From CAZLGM01 sp964558875 (GTDB taxonomy: Bacteria > Desulfobacterota > Desulfobulbia > Desulfobulbales > Desulfocapsaceae): a stretch of DNA of 18,598 nucleotides. The DNA lies in assembly GCA_964558875.1 (NCBI GenBank), contig CAZLGM010000038.1:1-18598 (forward strand), given 5' to 3'. The notes below the pieces were generated by a model that worked only from the letters and a program-made list of their open reading frames with translations, searched no databases and was not told the DNA's origin. The number at the start of each line of letters is the position of its first letter. Position 1 is the stretch's first letter. Of this stretch, positions 7,610 through 15,404 are shown one piece after another. The position numbers and the translations under genes were made by a program.

Positions 7610-8647
7610 TTAATGATAGACAGCCATTTCCAGATGATGGATTTTTATCAGACCCAGACGGAGGCCTAAACTGCCAAGTTCTGAAGCAAGAAGGTGCACA
7701 AAAGGTGACCGGCCGCTTTTTAGAAAAACGTTATAATAAAAACGGTGTTTGGTAGCCAATTTATTGATTGTTGTTTCCTCATGATCCGGGTTGATAATGA
7801 GCTTGGCAACACTTTCCGCCGAAAGGATTGCCGGGTGAATACCCTCGCCGGTGAGGGGAGAGGCCAGCCCAGCAGCATCGCCAATAAGAAATTTGTTGCC
7901 AAAGCGGTACCCTTTATAATCGAAATTGATCAACTCTGCACGGGGTTGATGATTGTGTAAATCATAACCTAATGTTGAGGCCCATAGGAGCAGGTTCTGT
8001 TTCAGCTCTCTTGAAGAGATCACATCCCTGTCGCCGTATGCTCCGATTGAGACAGACTCTTTATGCGGGAATATCCAACCATACCCATTTTGAAAGTAGC
8101 GGGGCTCATAGTGCCACTCCATTTTTTCTACATTGCCGGGAATCTGATAGTTGATACCAATGGCCATTCGGTCCGGGCCTAAATTGCAGCTACGTCTAAC
8201 CATTGAAGCGGAACCGTCGGCTCCGACAACATAATCAAATGATACATCAAAGGTGTTGCCGCTTTCTTTATTCTTGATGAGTAACCGGTTCCCTTCAATG
8301 GATAATACATGATGGGAAGTGAGAATTTCAGCCCCGGCTGCCATAGCCTGCTTTGCCATATATTGACCGAGCGCTTTCCTGTTGATAGTGGCAATGATCG
8401 GTTTTGAAGAGGTGAGAGAAAAATCCTGAAAGCGGGTTTTAATAAACTGGGTTCGAAAGGATTTCTCAATAAGCTCCTTGGGTACTTTTTTCATAAAGCC
8501 GTGCATGGTAATTCCACCAGCACATACCTTTGGCCCGATTTCTTTTTTATGTTCAATAACCAGGCATCTGAATCCAGCCTGTGCCAGAATTTTGGCACAG
8601 GTCAAGCCCCCAGGCCCGGCACCAATGATAATAACTGGATAAAACAT
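7610..8647 (-). CDS. Geranylgeranyl-reductase-family FAD-dependent oxidoreductase
   Basis: This 345-residue flavoprotein belongs to the p-hydroxybenzoate-hydroxylase fold and, by its motifs, to the geranylgeranyl reductase (ChlP/MenJ-like) family. It shows the dinucleotide motif GAGPGG at 9-14 with Glu32 ending strand 2; the family motif KVCAGGI at 40-46; VVGADGSASMVRR at 140-152; the aromatic substrate-side motif GYGWIFP at 188-194; and the FAD motif GDAAGLASPLTGEGI at 256-270. Family members reduce double bonds in polyprenyl chains of chlorophyll, archaeal lipids or menaquinone. The substrate here is not determined; a quinone side chain is a reasonable guess in a menaquinone-using host. The start codon overlaps the stop of the upstream TerC gene as TGATG, implying translational coupling. 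A dihaem cytochrome gene follows. Confidence 0.85.
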   Translation of the reverse strand: MFYPVIIIGAGPGGLTCAKILAQAGFRCLVIEHKKEIGPKVCAGGITMHGFMKKVPKELIEKSFRTQFIKTRFQDFSLTSSKPIIATINRKALGQYMAKQAMAAGAEILTSHHVLSIEGNRLLIKNKESGNTFDVSFDYVVGADGSASMVRRSCNLGPDRMAIGINYQIPGNVEKMEWHYEPRYFQNGYGWIFPHKESVSIGAYGDRDVISSRELKQNLLLWASTLGYDLHNHQPRAELINFDYKGYRFGNKFLIGDAAGLASPLTGEGIHPAILSAESVAKLIINPDHEETTINKLATKHRFYYNVFLKSGRSPFVHLLASELGSLGLRLGLIKIHHLEMAVYH

Positions 8648-9402
8648 CAGCCTCTGTCAATTCCAGGTTGGGTATTGTGAAGCTGGACCGGATTGTGAAC
8701 CTTGCGCAGCTTCATGTTAAGCAGTTCGACAAATACTGAAAAAGCCATAGCAAAGTAGATATACCCTTTAGGGATATGAAGATTGAACCCCTCTCCGATA
8801 AGGGCCATTCCTACCAACATCAAGAAGCTTAAGGCCAGGATTTTAACTGTAGGGTGTTTTTCGACAAATTCGGAAATAGAACCGGCAAGAAAGATCATGA
8901 CTATGACTGATATGACTATGGCCGCCACCATGATAACGAGTTGATCGGAAAGACCGACAGCGGTAATGACCGAATCAAGGGAAAAGACGATATCAAGCAG
9001 CATGATTTGCATAATCACAGAGGCAAACGAAGCTAGTTTTTTGGGTGTACCACCTTCTTTAACTTCAGGTCCTTCAAGGCTGTCATGGATTTCCAGTGTT
9101 GCTTTGCCGAGCAGGAACAACCCGCCTCCGACGAGGATGATATCTCTTCCTGAAATGCCTTTATCAAAAAGAGTAATAAAGGGTTCAGTCAGCTTCATGA
9201 TCAGAGTAATGGAAAACAACAAGGCCACCCTTGTGATCATTGCCATAGCAAGACCGATGTTCCGGCCCTTTCCCTGTAGATTTTCCGGTAATCTGGCCGC
9301 CAGAATGGCAATGAAAATTATATTATCAATACCAAGGACAATCTCAAGTGCGGTGAGCGTCAGAAAGGCCATCCAGGCGTCTGGTGAGTAAAGTAGTTCC
9401 AT
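8647..9402 (-). CDS. TerC-family integral membrane protein
   Basis: From the ATG at 9402 this is a 251-residue, very hydrophobic protein with about seven membrane helices. It carries the two TerC-family signatures: ALEIVLGIDNIIF at about 18-30 (acidic Glu20, Asp26) and LLDIVFSLDSVITAVG at about 135-150 (Asp137, Asp143). TerC proteins (YgdQ, YoaE, Alx and tellurite-resistance TerC) sit in the inner membrane; several are linked to metal-ion, notably manganese, export or to metalation of secreted proteins. The acidic residues in the membrane fit ion handling. The frame extends upstream to a TTG at 9438, but MELLYSPDAWMAFLTL aligns with the usual family N-terminus, so I use 9402. The stop overlaps the next start (TGATG). 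Specific substrate is unknown. Confidence 0.9.
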   Translation of the reverse strand: MELLYSPDAWMAFLTLTALEIVLGIDNIIFIAILAARLPENLQGKGRNIGLAMAMITRVALLFSITLIMKLTEPFITLFDKGISGRDIILVGGGLFLLGKATLEIHDSLEGPEVKEGGTPKKLASFASVIMQIMLLDIVFSLDSVITAVGLSDQLVIMVAAIVISVIVMIFLAGSISEFVEKHPTVKILALSFLMLVGMALIGEGFNLHIPKGYIYFAMAFSVFVELLNMKLRKVHNPVQLHNTQPGIDRG

Positions 9403-9518
9403 TTTTTTCAGTCTAAGGTTCGGTTGAAATGAAAACAAATTGAATCATTTTCATTACTCCATTCGGCATAATTCTTCCAGGACAAATATAAGCAAAGCTG
9501 GATAGACGAAAGAGAATA

Positions 9519-9556
9519 AGAGATCGCCACGGTCGCTTCGCATCGTCGCGATGACA
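9519..9556 (+). repeat. Degenerate copy of a dispersed intergenic repeat, left arm
   Basis: The 38 bases from AGAGATCGCC to GCGATGACA match, with several changes, the widespread intergenic repeat of the form GAGATTGC...CTTCGC...GCAATGACA that I recall from many bacterial genomes. A second copy lies inverted at 9599-9635. The arm also has internal symmetry (ATCGC/GCGAT near its ends). Confidence 0.5.
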
Positions 9557-9598
9557 GGAACGGTTTTACCGTACTTAAGAGAAGCAATAAAGCAACTG

Positions 9599-9635
9599 TT
9601 GTCGCTACCAAGAATGAAACGACGAAGCAGTCTCA
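9599..9635 (-). repeat. Degenerate copy of the same dispersed repeat, right arm (inverted)
   Basis: Read on the minus strand, these bases run from TGAGACTGCTTCGTCG to GGTAGCGACAA. Against the remembered consensus I count 26 matches in 35 positions. The two arms face inward, 42 bases apart, the usual paired arrangement of REP/MITE-like elements. Divergence of both arms suggests an old, decaying copy. Confidence 0.45.
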
Positions 9636-9700
9636 AGAATAGGACACAAAAAAAAGATAACTATTGGCTGTGATTGTATAGACAGAATCAGAGGTTAGTA

Positions 9701-10456
9701 TTAATCGCCAGTTAATGCCGCCTTGATAAATTCCCGGTTCATCCTGGCAATATTGGATATAGAAATTCCTTTTGGACAGACTGCCTCGCATTCTTTCTCA
9801 TTGGTGCAGTTGCCGAAACCCTCTTTATCCATGGTAGTGACCATGGCTAAAGCGCGGGTCTTGCGTTCGGGTTGGCCTTGGGGAAGCAGGGCAAGTTGAG
9901 AGATCTTGGCGCTGGTAAACAGCATGGCGGCACTGTTGGGGCAGCTGGCAACGCAGGCGCCGCAACCAATACAGGCTGCAGCATCCATGGATTTTTCAGC
10001 AATATCGGATGGGATCGGGGTAGCGTTGCCATCGGGTGCGCCGCCGGTATTGACTGAAACATAGCCGCCGGCCTGGATGATCCGATCAAGGGCTGAACGA
10101 TCGACAATCAAGTCCTTGAGAATGGGGAAAGCACGGGAGCGAAAGGGTTCAATGTAGATGGTATCCCCGTCTTTAAAATGACGCATATGGAGTTGACAGA
10201 GGGTAGTCTCCTTTTCAGGGCCATGGGCAACACCATTGACAACGGCACCGCACATACCGCATATACCTTCTCTGCAATCATGATCAAAGGCAACGGGATC
10301 GACTCCCTCAACGGTTAATTTTTCGTTGAGCACATCAAGCATTTCTAAAAATGACATATCCGTGGAAATGGAATCCACAGAATATTCTTCCATTTTTCCA
10401 GGTGAGTCGGCGGCCTGTTGTCTCCAGATCAGAAGGTGTAGATTGATCGTTTTCAT
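9701..10456 (-). CDS. sdhB: Succinate dehydrogenase/fumarate reductase iron-sulfur subunit
   Basis: The 251-residue protein carries the three iron-sulfur clusters that pass electrons between the flavin of SdhA and the haem/quinone of SdhC. [2Fe-2S] ligands: Cys61, Cys66, Cys69 (CREGICGMC) and Cys87. The ferredoxin-like half has Cys162, Cys165, Cys168 with Cys227 for [4Fe-4S], and Cys172, Cys217, Cys223 for [3Fe-4S], by correspondence with E. coli SdhB. The overall style (MKTINLHLLIWRQ..., DHDCREGICGMCG, EKECEAVCPKGI) is that of the class-B menaquinone-linked enzymes of Bacteroidetes, Campylobacterota and Desulfobacterota. It is the last gene of the sdhCAB unit, 7 bases after sdhA, so it is surely co-transcribed. 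It should lie on the cytoplasmic face of the inner membrane. Confidence 0.95.
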   Translation of the reverse strand: MKTINLHLLIWRQQAADSPGKMEEYSVDSISTDMSFLEMLDVLNEKLTVEGVDPVAFDHDCREGICGMCGAVVNGVAHGPEKETTLCQLHMRHFKDGDTIYIEPFRSRAFPILKDLIVDRSALDRIIQAGGYVSVNTGGAPDGNATPIPSDIAEKSMDAAACIGCGACVASCPNSAAMLFTSAKISQLALLPQGQPERKTRALAMVTTMDKEGFGNCTNEKECEAVCPKGISISNIARMNREFIKAALTGD

Positions 10457-10463
10457 ATCGTTT

Positions 10464-12389
<1,926 letters not shown>

Positions 12390-12481
12390 GGTGATCAGTA
12401 GGTAAAATGAATAATGGTGGTAGCCATTGAGTTTGAAATTATTTCAGCTTTTCTTTATCACAATAAGGTTGAGTCCTTTGG

Positions 12482-13114
12482 TCAACTCAGTAGAAATAAA
12501 ATTGGAATTCCTCCAAACAGAACAAACAGCAAAACAGCAATTACATAGGTGATCCTTGTAATGCAGTCATTATATCGAGGATGGTTAACCCCAAAGGTCT
12601 GCAGCATGCTGAATATTCCATGACTGAGATGGATGGATAGAACAACAAAAGAGATCAGATAAAACAAAGCGATTGGAAACTGGCTCAACTTGAGATCAAC
12701 CAATTGAGAAATCGGGGTTTCTCCTTTGGTGATAGTGAAGGCCCAGACATGGATAAGAACAAAGATCAGAACAAAAGCTCCACTGTATATCATTGTCCTT
12801 GATGCAAAGGAATTAGTGACAACCCTTTTAGATACTTGATATTTGGAACTTCTGGCTGAATTGTTCTGGAAAAAGAGAATAATTCCGGTTGATACATGAA
12901 GCACAAAGAGGATAAGTATGGAAATACTAAATACGCCGACAATGATTGGATGGCTGTGCAGGGTGTCGGCGTATTGCTGAAAGTTCTTTTTACTCAGATA
13001 CAGGGTGGCATTACCAGCTGCATGGCTGAACAGAAAGAGAAGCAGCAGGCTGCCGCTTACGGCCATTATGAGTTTTTTACCGATTGATGAAGAAAAAATT
13101 GGGTATTTTTTCAT
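12482..13114 (-). CDS. sdhC: Succinate dehydrogenase/fumarate reductase cytochrome b subunit
   Basis: The 210-residue membrane anchor has five predicted helices at about 14-34, 56-82, 107-128, 147-170 and 186-208. It is therefore a single-polypeptide anchor that fits a class-B, two-haem enzyme with no separate sdhD. Histidines placed within helices and suited to ligate two b haems are His31 (FSHAAGN), His73 (VLHVSTG), His122 (LIHVWAF) and His162 or His165 (SIHLSHG). It collects or delivers electrons to menaquinone. It is the first gene of sdhCAB, with GGGAA upstream of the ATG as a plausible ribosome binding site. The promoter should lie in 13115-13247, shared with the divergent phosphatase gene. 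Confidence 0.93.
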   Translation of the reverse strand: MKKYPIFSSSIGKKLIMAVSGSLLLLFLFSHAAGNATLYLSKKNFQQYADTLHSHPIIVGVFSISILILFVLHVSTGIILFFQNNSARSSKYQVSKRVVTNSFASRTMIYSGAFVLIFVLIHVWAFTITKGETPISQLVDLKLSQFPIALFYLISFVVLSIHLSHGIFSMLQTFGVNHPRYNDCITRITYVIAVLLFVLFGGIPILFLLS

Positions 13115-13247
13115 GATCGATTCCCGATTGATTGTGATTGATTCGGTCCGGCTTATCCGGTTTCTAATAACAAAGTGAGGTAACTAATATTCTATTTTTA
13201 GTTGAAGTGAAAGTAAATTGAATAAAAGAAAATTATAAGGAAAGATT
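13115..13247. promoter_or_regulatory. Divergent promoter region between sdhC and the HAD phosphatase gene
   Basis: This 133-base AT-rich gap must contain the sdhCAB promoter (leftward) and the phosphatase promoter (rightward). A GATTGATT motif occurs twice (13128-13135 and 13138-13145, about one helical turn apart), near the sdhC start. I could not assign a clean -35/-10 pair to either gene. Confidence 0.4.
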
Positions 13248-13904
13248 ATGCTATTTAAGGGGTTAATATTCGATCTTGACGGCACCTTGTTGGACAGTCT
13301 TGAGGACCTGGCAAATGCTGGAAATAGCGTGTTGAAAGGAAACGGACTAAAAACGCACCCGATAAAGAGTTATCAATATTTCGTCGGTAACGGTCTACAA
13401 AAACTGATTGAGAGGATAGCTCCGCAATATCAGAATAATCACCATAAGATTGTTGAATTGATGGCCGAATTCAAGCAGATATACAGCAACAGTTGGAAAG
13501 AAAAAAGCAGGCTATACGCCGGTATACCTGAATTGATACGTGTTCTAAAAGAACGGGGTGCTCAACTTGCTGTTTTTTCAAATAAGCCTCATGATTTCAC
13601 CCAACTGATTATAGATGAGTTCTTTGAAAAGTCCATGTTTTCTATTGTTCGCGGTCAAAAAGAGAGAGTGGCTAAAAAACCCGATCCGACCGGTGTGTTT
13701 CTTATATGTGAAAGTCTTGGGCTGGCAGTAGATGACGTGGCTTTTGTCGGAGATTCAGCCACTGATATACAAACTGCAAAAAATGCCGGAATGAAGAGTA
13801 TAGGCGTAGAGTGGGGCTTTAGAGACAGACAGGAACTACAGGAAAATGGGGCGGACTGGATTGTTGGACAACCTAAAGATATAGCGCAAATAGTGCTTGT
13901 TTGA
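13248..13904 (+). CDS. HAD-family hydrolase, phosphoglycolate phosphatase-like
   Basis: The 218-residue protein has all four HAD motifs: motif I DLDGTLLDS with nucleophile Asp9 and acid/base Asp11; motif II Ser111 (FSNKP); motif III Lys144 (AKKPDP); motif IV GDSATD with Asp169 and Asp173. The C1-type helical cap between about residues 17 and 85 and the overall pattern match phosphoglycolate phosphatase (Gph) and relatives such as PpaX. These dephosphorylate 2-phosphoglycolate or other small phosphates in the cytosol. Substrate cannot be assigned with certainty. The start is well supported by AAGGA upstream. It is a single gene, divergent from sdhC and convergent with the acyltransferase gene. 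Confidence 0.88.
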   Translation: MLFKGLIFDLDGTLLDSLEDLANAGNSVLKGNGLKTHPIKSYQYFVGNGLQKLIERIAPQYQNNHHKIVELMAEFKQIYSNSWKEKSRLYAGIPELIRVLKERGAQLAVFSNKPHDFTQLIIDEFFEKSMFSIVRGQKERVAKKPDPTGVFLICESLGLAVDDVAFVGDSATDIQTAKNAGMKSIGVEWGFRDRQELQENGADWIVGQPKDIAQIVLV

Positions 13905-14109
13905 AACAGACTTCGCAATACTTCTGATATTTCGTTATTTTGCAGATACTTGCTGTTTTACATAGGTGTCAATACAAAAAAGAAAACAGGATGATTTCTA
14001 CATATATGACAGCAGAAACCTATAATACCATTCATCCAATAATGGTCACAGGTCACTCTCAAATTTGATCTAAACCGGTTTGGTCTGATCTTTTACCAAA
14101 CACTACTCA
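13905..14109. other. Convergent intergenic region with two hairpins
   Basis: Between the convergent phosphatase and acyltransferase genes there are two inverted repeats: ACCATT/AATGGT at 14027-14046 (8-base loop) and GTTTGGT/ACCAAAC at 14078-14101 (10-base loop). The second overlaps the palindrome AAACCGGTTT at 14072-14081. Neither is followed by a T-run, so they are at best weak terminators. No gene is visible. Confidence 0.4.
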
Positions 14110-15093
14110 TTAGTGTCCTGAATGTTGAATGGTCGGTTCCATCGTTCCCATGACCTGCTGTTCTTTTGCTTGGCCCTGGACGATATGTTTTTCCAGAAGT
14201 GAATAGGCGCTTTTCCACTGATACCACTGCTCTGGATATTTCAGTATATACCTCTCCAGTTGTTTCCAGGCATTTATTGCCAGTGAAACGTTTGGTGACT
14301 GTCCATCGGCAATGGGGTCTATGACCATTCGGTAGTTTCCGTTTTCACGTTTCATGAGGCAGAGATAGGCTGGAACGTTTGCTTTTTTATAGAAGAAATC
14401 AAGTGTACGGTCAGCCTGGTATCTCTTTCCAAAAACTGATAAAGAAAGTTTTTTATTGGGGTGCCATTTCGAGAATTCGTCACATTCCGTAATGAGCACT
14501 CGTCCGTCTTGAATTGCCTGCATTGCTTTTTTAATGACATTTGGTTTATCGGCATCAATCACATACACGTCATAGTGATCGGCTTTTTTTTGCAGCGCCC
14601 TTCGAAGTTCTTCTGTCTTAAATCGGACAATCATGGCGATTTTAATATTTAACATTCCGGAGGCAAGGGGCAGGAATTCCACTGCGCCAAAGTGACCGGT
14701 GACAAGAATGCACCCCTGACGATTGTTGATTCGTTCTTTAAAACAGTCTGGGAAACTGGACACAAGTCTTTTGCCCAGATAATTTGAAATAGTTCGGATG
14801 GACTTGTAACCCAGCAGCAATTTTTCATAGTAGTGCTCAAAAACACCTCCATAGGTTTTGATGAATTGAAGATAGGTGGATGGTCGTTTGAGATTTGGTT
14901 GGAAAACATAGTTAAAACTTCTACTTATTCGAATCGTCTGTTGATAGGCGACAACAAAATACAAAACACCTAAAATATACATATAGATTCGAATAATGGA
15001 GAATGGAAGTATTTTCACCAATGCGACATTGAATGGCAATTGGAAAAAGTTGGAAATACCGATGGTAGGTTTTAAGGCTTTTCTGTTTTTCAT
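14110..15093 (-). CDS. LpxL/HtrB-like lysophospholipid (lipid A) acyltransferase family protein
   Basis: The 327-residue protein looks like the LABLAT branch of the lysophospholipid acyltransferases, whose members add a secondary acyl chain to lipid A precursors at the inner membrane. It has an N-terminal hydrophobic segment (about 29-50). The catalytic H-x4-E motif is seen as His134 and Glu139 in TGHFGAVEF. The family's C-terminal signature appears as PEQWYQWK. Sequence between the motifs is divergent from E. coli LpxL, so the acceptor may be another lipid, for example an ornithine lipid or a natural-product acyl acceptor. A near-perfect ribosome binding site, AAGGAGGAT, precedes the ATG. 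It is a stand-alone gene, divergent from the sensor kinase gene. Confidence 0.8.
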   Translation of the reverse strand: MKNRKALKPTIGISNFFQLPFNVALVKILPFSIIRIYMYILGVLYFVVAYQQTIRISRSFNYVFQPNLKRPSTYLQFIKTYGGVFEHYYEKLLLGYKSIRTISNYLGKRLVSSFPDCFKERINNRQGCILVTGHFGAVEFLPLASGMLNIKIAMIVRFKTEELRRALQKKADHYDVYVIDADKPNVIKKAMQAIQDGRVLITECDEFSKWHPNKKLSLSVFGKRYQADRTLDFFYKKANVPAYLCLMKRENGNYRMVIDPIADGQSPNVSLAINAWKQLERYILKYPEQWYQWKSAYSLLEKHIVQGQAKEQQVMGTMEPTIQHSGH

Positions 15094-15282
15094 TTTGATC
15101 CTCCTTGGCTAAATAAAAAGATTTGTCTCAGAAAACAGTAGTAGGTTAAGTGAAGCCATTTTTTGTCTTTTGTGGTCGCAACATACTGATATTGTTTGAT
15201 ATGTTTGGTTGGTAGGATTTTTACTATTTCTCACATATACTATATTACAATGCTCATATGACAGCGAGATGACGAAATCCAG

Positions 15283-15309
15283 AAAAATTAAAAAAAAATT
15301 AAAAAAAAA
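15283..15309. repeat. Phased A-tracts (11-bp tandem unit), predicted DNA bend
   Basis: Three A-runs follow each other: A5 at 15283-15287, A9 at 15290-15298 and A9 at 15301-15309, separated by TT. The unit TTAAAAAAAAA occurs twice in tandem (15288-15298, 15299-15309). An 11-base repeat of A-tracts is near the helical period, which is known to give static curvature. It lies about 30 bases upstream of the candidate kinase promoter. Confidence 0.6.
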
Positions 15310-15338
15310 TAGTTACGAATGGAAGTTATGAATAATAT

Positions 15339-15366
15339 TTGATATTTTCAACACTTATGTGATAAT
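15339..15366 (+). promoter_or_regulatory. Candidate sigma-70-type promoter of the sensor kinase gene
   Basis: TTGATA at 15339-15344 and GATAAT at 15361-15366 are separated by 16 bases, resembling -35 and -10 elements (a TAATGT alternative would give 18). It lies about 40 bases before the first possible start codon and just downstream of the phased A-tracts, which could act as an UP-like or curved element. Confidence 0.35.
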
Positions 15367-15404
15367 GTTATATCGTTTTCTAAGAATACTGTTGAAATGT
15401 TGGT

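Larger units (their letters stand above)
9403..9700. other. Intergenic region between sdhB and the terC-like gene
   Basis: These 298 bases hold no convincing gene; the short minus-strand frames lack homology-like features and overlap the repeats. The notable content is the inverted pair of dispersed-repeat copies at 9519-9635. A T-run on the minus strand (about 9648-9655) lies after sdhB but without a strong stem before it. A small hairpin ACGGT-TTT-ACCGT sits at 9560-9572 between the repeat arms. Confidence 0.5.
15094..15404. other. AT-rich divergent region upstream of the sensor kinase gene
   Basis: This 311-base region contains no gene. It carries the promoter for the leftward acyltransferase and that for the rightward kinase. 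Phased A-tracts (15283-15309) and a candidate sigma-70 promoter (15339-15366) are listed separately. Confidence 0.5.

Noticed and set aside
9436..9438. TTG start that would add 12 residues to the TerC-like protein
   Set aside because: The internal ATG at 9402 aligns with the usual family N-terminus and the added residues are not family-like.
9408..9636. Two overlapping 60-67 codon minus-strand frames
   Set aside because: They run through the dispersed-repeat arms, have no ribosome binding site or protein-like conservation features, and are best explained as chance frames in a non-coding gap.
14072..14101. Intrinsic terminator for the HAD or acyltransferase gene
   Set aside because: The stem is only 7 bp and no T-run follows on either strand; kept only as a hairpin in the intergenic entry.
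15283..15310. Tandem A-rich repeat as a possible CRISPR or VNTR array
   Set aside because: Only two full 11-base units with no spacers; DNA curvature is the simpler reading.
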